A stretch of DNA of 64,000 nucleotides from Streptomyces diacarni (lineage in GTDB: Bacteria; Actinomycetota; Actinomycetes; Streptomycetales; Streptomycetaceae), in the NCBI RefSeq assembly GCF_003323715.1, contig NZ_QOIN01000070.1:90889-154888 (forward strand). The letters are read 5' to 3'. A program made the translations under genes and the position numbers. Shown piece after piece: positions 43,891 through 51,988 of this stretch; the first letter of the stretch is position 1; each line of letters opens with the position of its first letter. A model generated the notes under the pieces. It saw only the letters and a program-made list of their open reading frames with translations, was not told where the DNA came from and searched no databases.

Positions 43891-43906
43891 AGGTTAGACT
43901 TCCTGC

Positions 43907-44575
43907 ATGGGTGAGGGGCTGCGGGAGCGCAAGAAGCGGCAGACACGGCGACGCATCCGGGAGGCCGCCATGCGCCAGTTCGTGGAGCGGGGCTTCGACA
44001 AGGTGACCATCGCGGAGGTCGCCGCCGAGGCCGAGGTGTCCGTGAACACCCTCTACAACTACTTCGAGGCCAAGGAGGATCTGGTGCTGCCACCCGACGA
44101 AGCCTCCCCGCTGCGACTCGCCGAGATCGTCCGGGAGCGGCCGGCGGGCGCGTCCCCCGCCCGCGCGGTACTCGCCCGGCTGCGCGAGGAAGTGCGCGGC
44201 CGCGAACGGCAGCTCGGCCTCACCGACGGTTTCGGGCAGGTCTTCGAGATGATGCGGGCCGCGCCCACCCTCACCGCACGCCTGCAGGACCTGGGCCAGG
44301 AGATGACCGAGGCGCTGGCCGCGCAGCTCGCCGACGAGACCGGCACCGACAGGGACGACCCCGCGCTGTGCGCCGCCGCCGGGCAGATCGGATGGTTCCA
44401 CTCGCTGGTCTTCGCCGAGATCGGGCGCCGCCTGGTCGCGGGACGCACACCCGACGAGATCGCCACCGACGTCCTCCAACTCCTCGACGCCGTCGAGGAA
44501 CTGCTGGGCGAACGTGCCTTCACCTACGCCGTCCGCGGCGACACCCCACGAGAGGACCGACCGCGTTCAAGGTGA
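43907..44575 (+). CDS. TetR family transcriptional regulator
   Basis: 222 residues from ATG at 43907. TTAGACT lies nine bases upstream and no ribosome site is visible, so perhaps leaderless. The helix-turn-helix contains KKRQTRRRIREAAMRQFVER, VTIAEVAAEAEVSVNTLYNY and FEAKEDLVL. A 150-residue ligand domain follows. Divergent from the ABC exporter, which it presumably represses until an exported compound binds. Confidence 0.93.
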   Translation: MGEGLRERKKRQTRRRIREAAMRQFVERGFDKVTIAEVAAEAEVSVNTLYNYFEAKEDLVLPPDEASPLRLAEIVRERPAGASPARAVLARLREEVRGRERQLGLTDGFGQVFEMMRAAPTLTARLQDLGQEMTEALAAQLADETGTDRDDPALCAAAGQIGWFHSLVFAEIGRRLVAGRTPDEIATDVLQLLDAVEELLGERAFTYAVRGDTPREDRPRSR

Positions 44576-44748
44576 CCCTCGCAGGAACCTTCACCGGCCT
44601 CCGCGACGACTCCCGCGCCGCTCTTCACAGTCCGCTGTAAGGGAGGCAGAGGCGCGGGCGGCACGCGCGGTCCCCACCGGAGGCCGGGGCCGGTGACCGG
44701 CGACCAGGGGTCGGCGCCCGGCATCCGGCATCCGACTCCCCGCCGGCC

Positions 44749-44784
44749 GGACGAGGCGGAACTGGAAGCCGCTCCGCCTCGTCC
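44749..44784. terminator. Stem-loop downstream of the TetR gene
   Basis: GGACGAGGCGGA (44749-44760) pairs perfectly with TCCGCCTCGTCC (44773-44784), 12-base loop. It is about 175 bp after the TetR stop, so it may protect the downstream stress promoter from read-through. Confidence 0.6.
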
Positions 44785-44893
44785 AGCTGGTCGATGAGAA
44801 ACGGAAGAGCGGGCATCACAGCAGGTCAGGGCCTGCTGTGGGTACTCACTCGCGGTCGGCCACGGATTTTCTCGGCTGATCCGGAATCCGTCC

Positions 44894-44917
44894 GTTTGAG
44901 GTGGACGCCTCGGGTAC
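44894..44917 (+). promoter_or_regulatory. SigB-type promoter for the KGG stress protein
   Basis: GTTT (44894-44897), a 14-base spacer and GGGTAC (44912-44917) fit the streptomycete stress sigma-B consensus (GnnT, 14-16 bases, GGGTAC/T). Transcription would start about 45 bases before the KGG protein start codon. Confidence 0.75.
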
Positions 44918-44969
44918 CCGCCGCTCCAGACAGAGATCACATCCCGGATTCCATGAGGAGGGATTCACC

Positions 44970-45200
44970 ATGGCCGAGAACCAGGGCAACTTCGCCAACG
45001 ACCGTCAGCGCGCCTCTGAGGCCGGCCAGAAGGGTGGCCAGGAGAGCAGCGGCAACTTCGCCAACAACCCGCAGCGCGCCTCCGAAGCCGGCCACAAGGG
45101 CGGCCACGAAAGCAGCGGCAACTTCGCCAACAACCCGCAGCGCGCCTCCGAAGCCGGCCACAAGGGCGGCGAGCACAGCGGTGGTGGCCAGGGGCGGTAG
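44970..45200 (+). CDS. KGG-repeat stress protein (con-10-like)
   Basis: 76 residues from ATG at 44970 with GAGGAGGG eight bases upstream. Built of three near-identical repeats of the pattern SSGNFANNPQRASEAGHKGG. This places it with the KGG/Con-10 family of small hydrophilic stress and sporulation proteins (related to E. coli YciG). DNA of the last two units is identical over 60 bases (45045-45104 and 45111-45170). The SigB-like promoter fits an osmotic or oxidative stress role. Probably disordered in solution. Confidence 0.9.
   Translation: MAENQGNFANDRQRASEAGQKGGQESSGNFANNPQRASEAGHKGGHESSGNFANNPQRASEAGHKGGEHSGGGQGR
45045..45170 (+). repeat. 66-bp-period coding repeat in KGG gene
   Basis: Two copies, 45045-45104 and 45111-45170, identical over 60 bases and offset by 66. 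A more diverged copy precedes them. They correspond to the KGG protein repeats. Confidence 0.85.
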
Positions 45201-45256
45201 CTGAGTCGCCGAACCGGCGGAGAAGAGCAGGGGCCAACCCTCCTGCGGTGCCTCCT

Positions 45257-45300
45257 GGGGCCGGTGGGCCGAACGCCACGGTGTTCGGCCCACCGGCCCC
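45257..45300 (+). terminator. Strong terminator after the KGG gene
   Basis: An 18-bp perfect stem (left arm starts GGGGCCGGTGGGCCGAAC, 45257-45274; right arm 45283-45300) with an eight-base loop, followed by CTTTCC. Confidence 0.85.
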
Positions 45301-45355
45301 CTTTCCGTGTCGGCGCCCCGTGCGCATCAACGTCTGACGTCTGTGCGTAGGCGTC

Positions 45356-45398
45356 GGCACCGGCACCGGCACCGGCACCGGCACCGGCACGGGCACCG
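45356..45398. repeat. GGCACC hexamer microsatellite, about 7 units
   Basis: GGCACC units at 45356, 45362, 45368, 45374 and 45380, one GGCACG at 45386 and GGCACC at 45392. Non-coding and likely to vary in copy number between strains. Confidence 0.85.
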
Positions 45399-45498
45399 GA
45401 ATCGCCCCGGTTCCGGTACCGCGCTGCGCTCTCCCGCGTGGAGACGGGTACCGCGGAAGGTGTCCGCGGTACCCCCGCCCCACACCGAGGGAGTCACG

Positions 45499-45558
45499 AT
45501 GGCCGCCATACCCGCCGGTCGTCGTGAGGAGCGCTCCCGCGGCGGCGGTGCTCGGTGA
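45499..45558 (+). CDS. Possible 19-residue peptide ORF
   Basis: ATG at 45499 with AGGGAG seven bases upstream; MAAIPAGRREERSRGGGAR then TGA. Arg-rich and very short, and it ends 68 bases before the kinase GTG. No conservation information, so a weak call. Confidence 0.2.
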   Translation: MAAIPAGRREERSRGGGAR

Positions 45559-45626
45559 ACGATCTTGCCCGAGCCCTGGCGCCGGGCTACTCTCGGCGCC
45601 CGAGGTGACGGGGGGATGCGGGGGAC

Positions 45627-46913
45627 GTGAGGGACGCAGGGGTCTCGGGACAGGCAGGGGACGCGGAACAGGCGGTGGACGCGACGCACGACGCGCGGGC
45701 GAGCACCGCGGAACCGGCGACTCCCACGCTGCCGCGCCGTACCGTCGGCGTTCTGGCGGGCTGCGTCACCGCACTGCCCGGGCTGCTGTACCTCGTACTC
45801 GCCGGCGTCCTCCTCGGCCCGCTGCTGCTGTGGCCGCGTACCAGAGGGCGCGCCGTGGCCACCTTCGCCGCGGGGGCCCGGCGGCTGGCCGCCGTCGAGC
45901 GGCGGCGCAGGTCGCTGTTCTTCGCCGACCGCTTCCCCGATCACCACGCCGATCACCGCACCGCCCGCTTCCCCCACGGCGAAGCTCCTGGCGGCGAGGC
46001 CCCTGACGGCGAGGTGCCCGACGAGCGGATCGTGCGCTACCTCGCGGCTCGCACGGGCGCGGGGCTGCTGACCGGTGTGGTCGTGGCCCTCCTCTGCGTC
46101 GGGGCCGTACTGGCCGCGCTCCTCGTCGTCGGGCTGGCGCGGGGCAGGCTCGGCTGGCTCGACCTGGCCGGCCAGTGCGTCCTCGGAGGGGTACTGCTCT
46201 TCCTCGACGTCCAGGGTCTGCGCTGGCTGGACACCGCCGACGCACGCCTGGCACGCGCGTGCTTCGGCCCCTCGGAGCGGGATCTCCTCCGGCGGCGCAT
46301 CGACGAACTGGCCGCCAGCCGCGCCGCTGTGCTGCGCGCGGTCGACACCGAGCGCCGTCGCATCGAACGTGACCTGCACGACGGCGTGCAGCAGCGGCTG
46401 GTGGCGTTGGCCATGCTGCTCGGCCGGGCCCGGCGCGAGGGCACTCCCGAGCGGTCGGGCCGGCTCCTCCACCAGGCCCACCAGGAGTCGCAGGAAGTCC
46501 TGCGGGAACTGCGCGAGGTCGCCTGGCGGGTCTATCCGACCGCGCTGGACGACCTCGGGCTGCGAGAAGCCCTCGCCTCTGTCACCGAACGCAGCGGGCT
46601 GCCCGTGCGCACGGACTTCCAGCTGAGCCGCCCCCTGCCGGCCTCCGTGGAGACAGCCGCCTACTTCCTCGTATCGGAGTGCGTGACCAACGCCGCCAAG
46701 CACGCGGCCGCCACCGGGGTCCTGGTCAGCGTGCGGCAGGAGGAGGCGCTTCTCCTCGTCCGGGTCCAGGACGACGGCGTCGGTGGCGCCGATCCGGCAG
46801 GCAGCGGGCTGACCGGGCTGCGCAGCCGGGTGGGCGCCCTCGACGGACGACTGCACCTGCACAGCCCCTCCGGGGGACCCACCATCGTCACAGCGGAGCT
46901 GCCGTGCGCGTAA
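45627..46913 (+). CDS. Sensor histidine kinase, HisKA_3 type
   Basis: 428 residues from GTG at 45627. Two membrane segments around residues 40-70, then two more at about 145-200 separated by a charged loop (residues 75-140 with FADRFPDHHADHRTARFPHG). HisKA_3 phospho-His is in ERRRIERDLHDGVQQRLVAL; N-box VSECVTNAAKHAAA; G-box GSGLTGLRSRV. The gene overlaps the start of the response regulator by ten bases, so the pair is co-translated. Signal unknown. Confidence 0.93.
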   Translation: MRDAGVSGQAGDAEQAVDATHDARASTAEPATPTLPRRTVGVLAGCVTALPGLLYLVLAGVLLGPLLLWPRTRGRAVATFAAGARRLAAVERRRRSLFFADRFPDHHADHRTARFPHGEAPGGEAPDGEVPDERIVRYLAARTGAGLLTGVVVALLCVGAVLAALLVVGLARGRLGWLDLAGQCVLGGVLLFLDVQGLRWLDTADARLARACFGPSERDLLRRRIDELAASRAAVLRAVDTERRRIERDLHDGVQQRLVALAMLLGRARREGTPERSGRLLHQAHQESQEVLRELREVAWRVYPTALDDLGLREALASVTERSGLPVRTDFQLSRPLPASVETAAYFLVSECVTNAAKHAAATGVLVSVRQEEALLLVRVQDDGVGGADPAGSGLTGLRSRVGALDGRLHLHSPSGGPTIVTAELPCA

Positions 46914-47548
46914 TGCTGGCCGAGGACTCCACCCTCCTGCGGGAAGGGCTGGTGCGGCTGCTCACCGAAGAAGGGCACGAGGTTCCCGCCGCGGTGGCGG
47001 ACGCCCCGGATCTGCTGCGCGCTGTCGAGGCCGCGCCACCGGATCTCGTCGTCGTGGACATCCGGATGCCGCCGACCCACACCGACGAGGGGCTGCGCGC
47101 CGCCCTGGAGATCCGCGAGCGGTGGCCCCAGGTCGGTGTCCTCGTACTGAGCCAGCACCTGGAGCGGCACTACGCGGCCCAGCTGCTGACCTCCGGGCCC
47201 GAGCGGGTCGGCTACCTGCTCAAGGACCGGGTCGCGCAGGTCGGGGAGTTCCTCGACGCGCTGGAGCGGATCCACGCGGGCGGTGCCGCCCTCGACCCGG
47301 AAGTCGTACGGCAACTGGTGCTCCGCTCCACACACACCGATCCGCTGGCGCGGCTGACCCCGCGTGAGCGCGGCGTGCTCGAATCGCTGGCCGAGGGCCA
47401 CACCAACGCGGCGATCGCCGCACACCTGCACCTCTCCCTGAGCGCGGTGGAGAAGCACCTGGGCACCGTCTTCGACAAGCTCGGCCTGCGGCACGCCGCG
47501 GGATACAACCCCCGGATTCTGGCGGTCCTGCGCTACCTGGAGTCGTGA
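46904..47548 (+). CDS. NarL/FixJ-family response regulator
   Basis: 214 residues from GTG at 46904, overlapping the kinase gene by ten bases. Receiver: VRVMLAEDSTLLREGLVRLL with paired acids, then phosphoacceptor in DLVVVDIRMPPTHTDEG, and Lys in GYLLKDRVAQV. C-terminal LuxR-type helix-turn-helix LTPRERGVLESLAEGHTNAA then IAAHLHLSLSAVEKHLGTVF. Cognate partner of the kinase at 45627. The divergent or downstream target is unknown; the pirin gene follows in the same direction after 109 bp. Confidence 0.95.
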   Translation: MRVMLAEDSTLLREGLVRLLTEEGHEVPAAVADAPDLLRAVEAAPPDLVVVDIRMPPTHTDEGLRAALEIRERWPQVGVLVLSQHLERHYAAQLLTSGPERVGYLLKDRVAQVGEFLDALERIHAGGAALDPEVVRQLVLRSTHTDPLARLTPRERGVLESLAEGHTNAAIAAHLHLSLSAVEKHLGTVFDKLGLRHAAGYNPRILAVLRYLES

Positions 47549-47657
47549 GCTCTTCTCCGGCGGAGACTGGCGGCCGTCTCCGCGGGTCTCCCCCGGGCAC
47601 ATACGATGGAGTCCGGAGTACGCCGGACAGGCAGCTCACAGGGAGGAGCAGCGTCAG

Positions 47658-48632
47658 GTGAGCAACACCGAGACACGCCCGGCCGAGGTGCGCTGTGCGG
47701 CCGGCCCCCACACACAGCCGGCGCCGGACGTGGAAGTGCTCTCCCCGCGCAGCGTGCCGTTGGGCGGCCCGCGTGGGATGACGGTGCGGCGCACGCTTCC
47801 GCAGCGTGCCCGCTCCCTGATCGGCGCCTGGTGCTTCGCCGACCACTACGGGCCCGACGACGTCTCCGTGACCGGCGGAATGGACGTCGCTCCGCATCCG
47901 CACACCGGCCTGCAGACCGTCAGTTGGCTGTTCTCGGGCGAGATCGAGCACCGCGACAGTCTCGGCACCCGTGCGCTCGTCCGCCCGGGTGAGCTGAATG
48001 TGATGACGGGTGGCCACGGCATCAGTCACTCGGAGGTCTCCACCGCTCGGACAACCGTCCTCCACGGCGTCCAGCTGTGGGTTGCCCTGCCCGGAACGCA
48101 CCGGCACGCCGCGTCCGCCTTCCAGCACCACGTGCCACGTCCCGTGCCCCTGGGCGGCGGGGAGGCCCGCGTCTTCCTCGGCTCCCTGGCCGGCGAGACC
48201 TCACCCGTGCCCACGTTCACCCCGCTGCTCGGCGCCGAGGTCACGCTGGAACCGCACGCGGCCACCACCCTCGCGGTCGACCCGGATTTCGAGCACGGCG
48301 TGCTCGTCGACACCGGGGAGATCACCGTCGCGGGGCAGGCACTCGGCCCCGCCGAACTCGGCGCTCTCCGCCCAGGCAGCACCACCTTGACCCTCACCAA
48401 CACGGCAGGTTCCCCCGCCCGCCTGCTCCTTCTCGGCGGTACGCCGTTCGGCGAGGAGATCGTCCTGTGGTGGAACTTCCTCGGCGCTTCGCACGACGAC
48501 ATCGCACGCGCCCGGGCCGACTGGACGGCAGGGCGGAGATTCGGCGAGGTGGAGGGCTACGACGGCGATCCACTCCCCGCTCCCCCGCTCCCGAACGCAG
48601 CGCTGAAACCCCGGAGCCGGCCGAGGTACTGA
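47658..48632 (+). CDS. Pirin family protein
   Basis: 324 residues from GTG at 47658, with GGGAGGA upstream. Two cupin barrels; the N-terminal one carries metal ligands in APHPHTGLQTVSWLFSGEIE and MTGGHGISHSEV. The C-terminal barrel contains FGEEIVLWWNFLGASHDD, a pirin hallmark. Prokaryotic pirins may act as quercetinases or metabolic modulators; role here is unknown. It is the last clear housekeeping-type gene before the biosynthetic cluster. Confidence 0.92.
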   Translation: MSNTETRPAEVRCAAGPHTQPAPDVEVLSPRSVPLGGPRGMTVRRTLPQRARSLIGAWCFADHYGPDDVSVTGGMDVAPHPHTGLQTVSWLFSGEIEHRDSLGTRALVRPGELNVMTGGHGISHSEVSTARTTVLHGVQLWVALPGTHRHAASAFQHHVPRPVPLGGGEARVFLGSLAGETSPVPTFTPLLGAEVTLEPHAATTLAVDPDFEHGVLVDTGEITVAGQALGPAELGALRPGSTTLTLTNTAGSPARLLLLGGTPFGEEIVLWWNFLGASHDDIARARADWTAGRRFGEVEGYDGDPLPAPPLPNAALKPRSRPRY

Positions 48633-48669
48633 CGTTCTGCTGACGGGCGACGGCGGGAGCCGGGCTCGG

Positions 48670-49308
48670 TCATGCGTGCAGCCTGGACCGCCAGGGATGC
48701 CCGGGGTGCACGAGGTCCAGCCACCCGGCGAGGAGAGCGCGCCGTGCGGGGCTCAGCAGGGGCAGGACCGCGTCGAAGTCCGCCTGGTCCTTCGGCCGCG
48801 GCGCCTTCGCCTTGAACAGCAGCACCAACTCAGGGACCTGGTAGGGGACACCGTCTCCCGTCCGCTCGATGAGCGTGTCGTACGGCAGCCGGAGCCTCTC
48901 GTCCCGCCTGCAGATCCACGTCCTGCCCTCATGCGGCTCGCGGAAGACGTCGAGCAGGAACCGGCCGCTCCCCGGATCGCGCAGCCAGGTCTGGTACGTG
49001 GCAGCCAGCGCCTCGGGCCCCGGCTGCGTCCAGATCCGTCCGGAACCCACCGCGTCGAACGCGCCCTCGGGGAATCGGCGCCGGATCTCGGGGAAGCCCG
49101 CCGCCGGCACGGCGATCTCCAGATCGCCGTGCTCGCGTGACTGCTCCCCTCGGAACAGGTCGAGCGCCCACCCCGCCGCGACGCACCAGGGCGCGCTCAC
49201 CCCGTCCAGCCGCTCCGCGGCCTGTTCCGGGCGCCAGGGATGTGCCCAACGGGCGTCCAGTTCGGCGGCGCCGAGCACGGCGCCGCCGGGCGGCAGGTCG
49301 TCGGTCAT
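48670..49308 (-). CDS. Nucleotidyltransferase domain protein, ANT(2'')-like
   Basis: 212 residues from ATG at 49308. It resembles the aminoglycoside 2''-adenylyltransferase-like group: APWCVAAGWALDLFRGEQSR, then the acidic pair in REHGDLEIAV (likely metal ligands of the Pol-beta-like fold). Also seen: FLLDVFREPHEGRTWICRRD and FKAKAPRPKDQADFDAVLPL. The start overlaps the stop of the type II thioesterase gene by four bases (ATGA), so it is translationally coupled to the cluster operon. It could transfer a nucleotide to a product or to a toxic compound; its target is not shown. Confidence 0.82.
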   Translation of the reverse strand: MTDDLPPGGAVLGAAELDARWAHPWRPEQAAERLDGVSAPWCVAAGWALDLFRGEQSREHGDLEIAVPAAGFPEIRRRFPEGAFDAVGSGRIWTQPGPEALAATYQTWLRDPGSGRFLLDVFREPHEGRTWICRRDERLRLPYDTLIERTGDGVPYQVPELVLLFKAKAPRPKDQADFDAVLPLLSPARRALLAGWLDLVHPGHPWRSRLHA

Positions 49309-50063
49309 CGGTACAACGTACCGCCGCACCGCCTGCCGATCAGCTGCGCGACCTGGGGCGCATGTGCGGTGAGGTAGAAGTGGCCGCCGGGGAAGGTGAC
49401 CAGGTCGAAGGCGGACGTGGTGTGCTCCTGCCAGGCGGCGGCCTCCTCCACGGTCACCTTCGGGTCCTCGGTGCCGGTCATCGCGGTGATCGGGCAGTCC
49501 AGGAGCGGTTCGGGAGCGGAGCGGTGGCTCTCGACGAGGCGATAGTCGGCACGGATCGCCGGCAGCACCATCCGCACGAGTTCCTCGTCGGCGAAGACCC
49601 GGGAGTCCGTGCCGCTCAACGCGCGGATCTCGCGCAGGAGTCCCTCGTCGTCGAGGCGGTGGGCGTGCTCGGTCCGCCGCCGCGAGGGGGCGCGGCGGCC
49701 GGAGGCGAACAGGGCGGACGGCGGCTGCCCCGAGGCCTGCAACCCGCGTGCCACCTCGAAGCCGAGGACCGCGCCCAGGCTGTGCCCGAAGAGAGCGAGC
49801 GGCCGGTCCGTCCACGGCAGCAGTTCGGCCGCCACCTCGCGGGCCAGCGCGTCCATGCTTGTCGCGAAGGGTTCGTCCCGGCGGTCCTGGCGGCCGGGGT
49901 ACTGGACCGCGAGCACCTCCACCCCGTCGCCGAGCAGGGCGGGCAGCCCGGCGAAGAAGCTGGCCGAGCCGCCGGCATGCGGCAGGCAGGCCAGGCGTAC
50001 CCGAGCCTCGGGGCGGGGCTGGAAGCGGCGGATCCACAGGCTGTCGCGCGGGGCGCGGCTCAT
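49305..50063 (-). CDS. Type II thioesterase (PKS/NRPS editing)
   Basis: 252 residues from ATG at 50063. Alpha/beta hydrolase: oxyanion LACLPHAGGSASFFAGLPAL, nucleophile GHSLGAVLGFEVAR (Ser about residue 94), catalytic His in FPGGHFYLTAHAPQVA. It removes stalled or misprimed acyl groups from carrier proteins. It overlaps both neighbours by four bases (ATGA with HbdH upstream and with the nucleotidyltransferase downstream). Its position in the extender-unit operon strongly links it to the PKS at 60349. Confidence 0.94.
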   Translation of the reverse strand: MSRAPRDSLWIRRFQPRPEARVRLACLPHAGGSASFFAGLPALLGDGVEVLAVQYPGRQDRRDEPFATSMDALAREVAAELLPWTDRPLALFGHSLGAVLGFEVARGLQASGQPPSALFASGRRAPSRRRTEHAHRLDDEGLLREIRALSGTDSRVFADEELVRMVLPAIRADYRLVESHRSAPEPLLDCPITAMTGTEDPKVTVEEAAAWQEHTTSAFDLVTFPGGHFYLTAHAPQVAQLIGRRCGGTLYR

Positions 50064-50932
50064 GAGGCCCGCGCGGTGTCGTAGCGGTGGAAGCCGTGCC
50101 CCGTCTTACGGCCCAGCCGGCCCTCCTCGATCAGCCGGTCCAGCAGCGGCGGTACGGCGTGCCGGGCGTCGCCCGTGCCGCTCTCCATGCTGCGCGCCAC
50201 GTCGGCGATGACGTCGAGGCCGATCAGGTCGAGGACGGCGAGCGGGCCGAGGGGGTGCCCGCAGCCGAGGGTCATGCCTCGGTCGATGTCCTCGGCCGTG
50301 GCGACACCGCTCTCGCACATGCGCACGGCGGCCATCAGGTAGGGGATGAGCAGGGCGTTGACGACGAAGCCGCTGCGGTCCTCAGCCCGCACGATCTTCT
50401 TGCCGAGCGCCTCGGTGACCAGCGACTCCGCGCGCCGGGCGGTCTGGTCCGTGGTGTGTGTGGAGCGGATGACCTCCACCAGCGGCATGGTCGGCACGGG
50501 GTTGAAGAAGTGCAGGCCGATCACGTCGCCGGGGCGGCTGGTGGCGTTGCCCAGGTCCGTGATGGAGAGCGAGGAGGTGGTGGAGGCCAGGACCACGGCG
50601 GGGTCTTCGACGGTCTTCGCGAGCGCGGTGAACAGCCGCAGCTTGGTCTCCCGCTCCTCCGGCACCGCCTCGATGACGAAGTCCCGGTCGGCAAGCGCGT
50701 CCGGGTCTGCGCCGAACTCCGCGCGCCGCTCGGCGTCCGCACGCTGCGCGTCGTCGATACGGCCCTTGGTGTGCGCCCGGTCGAGCAGGGCCATGACCCG
50801 GCCTCGGGCTCGCTCGGCGGAGGCGGGCCCTGAGCCCACGACCCGTACGCCGAGGCCCGCGCGCAGGCACTCGGCGGCGATCCCCGCGCCCATGGTGCCG
50901 CCGCCGACCACGCCGATCCGGCGGGCGCTCAC
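50060..50932 (-). CDS. 3-hydroxyacyl-CoA dehydrogenase (HbdH-like)
   Basis: 290 residues from GTG at 50932. NAD-binding RIGVVGGGTMGAGIAAECLR at the N-terminus. Catalytic His sits in VIGLHFFNPVPTMPLVEVI. The C-terminal domain reads RSGFVVNALLIPYLMAAVRM. It reduces 3-ketoacyl-CoA to 3-hydroxyacyl-CoA; dehydration would give the enoyl-CoA used by the CCR. A crotonase is not in this operon and may be supplied by primary metabolism. GTG overlaps the KAS III stop by four bases (GTGA). Confidence 0.94.
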   Translation of the reverse strand: MSARRIGVVGGGTMGAGIAAECLRAGLGVRVVGSGPASAERARGRVMALLDRAHTKGRIDDAQRADAERRAEFGADPDALADRDFVIEAVPEERETKLRLFTALAKTVEDPAVVLASTTSSLSITDLGNATSRPGDVIGLHFFNPVPTMPLVEVIRSTHTTDQTARRAESLVTEALGKKIVRAEDRSGFVVNALLIPYLMAAVRMCESGVATAEDIDRGMTLGCGHPLGPLAVLDLIGLDVIADVARSMESGTGDARHAVPPLLDRLIEEGRLGRKTGHGFHRYDTARAS

Positions 50933-51957
50933 GCCGCGCTCCGCTGAGTGGGCTCCGACCAGCGCAGCAGGCCGGCGGAGACCGCCATGCCGGCGCCGAA
51001 TCCGGCGAGCAGCACCAGGTCGCCGGAGCGCAGGGCTCCGGAGCGGTTGGCCTCGTCCAGGGCGATGGCGACGGATGCGCTGCCGGTGTTGCCGGAGTGC
51101 TCCAGCGGCCGATGGGTGACGGCGCCTGTCAGCCCGCAGACATCCACGAGTTGGTCCAGCATCACGCCGTTGGCCTGGTGGGGCACGAAGTGGTCGACGT
51201 CTGCCGCCTTGTGGCCGCAGCGCTCCAGCAGGGCGTCGAGGGCGCCGGGCACGTTGTCCATGACGTAGTCGTGGACCTGGCGGCCCTTCATGTGCAGGAC
51301 GTGACCGGCGTCGGCGACGGTCTCGGCGGAGGCGGGGCGGCGGCTGCCGCCGCCGGGGATCGCGATGAGGTCGTGGGCGGCGCCGCCGCCGAGCATGTCG
51401 AGGTCGAGGAAGCCGGGGCCGTCGCCGACAGCGGCGACGACGACGGCTCCGGCGCCGTCGCCGAACAGGACGCTGGTGGACCGGTCGCCGAAGTCGAGGA
51501 ACCGGGAGTAGACGTCGGTGCCGATGACGAGGGCCCTGGTGGTGGGCCGCAGGGTGACCAGGCCGCGGGCCAGGGCGAGGGAGGTGACGAAGCCGGAGCA
51601 GGCGATGTTGACGTCGAAGCAGCCCGCGCGGTGGGCGCCGAGCGCGTGCTGCACCAGGGTGGCGGTGGCCGGGATGGGCGCGTCGCCGGTGGTGGTGGAG
51701 ACGATGAGGTAGTCGACGTCGCCGGCGCCGAGCCCTGCCGCGTCGAGTGCGGCGCGGGCGGCGGAGGCGGCGAGGTCGGAGGCCGCTTCGCCGGGGGCGG
51801 CGAAGCGGCGCGCGACGATCTTCGTCTTGCGTTCGAGCCACTCCTCGCTGGTCCCGGGCACCATCCGGACGATGTCGGCGTTGGTGACCACCCGTTCGGG
51901 CAGGTACGAGCCGGTCGCGAGGATGCCGATACCGCTGCTCGGCACGTCCTTGGTCAT
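50929..51957 (-). CDS. Ketoacyl-ACP synthase III-like protein (KAS III)
   Basis: 342 residues from ATG at 51957 with GAAAGGA upstream. Thiolase fold with the full KAS III triad: Cys120 in VNIACSGF, His260 in VPHQAN and Asn290 in HSGNTGS. In extender-unit cassettes such enzymes condense an acyl-CoA with malonyl-CoA/ACP to give 3-ketoacyl-CoA. Whether the acyl is acetyl (leading to ethylmalonyl) or longer (leading to a longer alkylmalonyl) cannot be read from these motifs alone. It sits between CCR and HbdH in the operon. Confidence 0.92.
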   Translation of the reverse strand: MTKDVPSSGIGILATGSYLPERVVTNADIVRMVPGTSEEWLERKTKIVARRFAAPGEAASDLAASAARAALDAAGLGAGDVDYLIVSTTTGDAPIPATATLVQHALGAHRAGCFDVNIACSGFVTSLALARGLVTLRPTTRALVIGTDVYSRFLDFGDRSTSVLFGDGAGAVVVAAVGDGPGFLDLDMLGGGAAHDLIAIPGGGSRRPASAETVADAGHVLHMKGRQVHDYVMDNVPGALDALLERCGHKAADVDHFVPHQANGVMLDQLVDVCGLTGAVTHRPLEHSGNTGSASVAIALDEANRSGALRSGDLVLLAGFGAGMAVSAGLLRWSEPTQRSAA

Positions 51958-51988
51958 GTCCGTGTCCTTTCGAGTGTGGGCGACCGGG

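Larger units (their letters stand above)
44576..44969. other. Non-coding region with terminator and SigB-like promoter
   Basis: Between the TetR and KGG genes. Besides the stem-loop (44749-44784) and promoter (44894-44917) listed separately, I see no supported gene. Base composition is typical, and short out-of-frame ORFs are not credible. Confidence 0.5.
45201..45626. other. Non-coding region between KGG and kinase genes
   Basis: Contains a strong terminator (45257-45300), a hexamer microsatellite (45356-45398) and a possible 19-codon ORF (45499-45558). No supported larger gene. Confidence 0.5.

Noticed and set aside
48670..49308. Calling the nucleotidyltransferase an aminoglycoside resistance gene
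   Set aside because: Similarity is only to the general fold and motif style; substrate is not deducible and no aminoglycoside genes are nearby.
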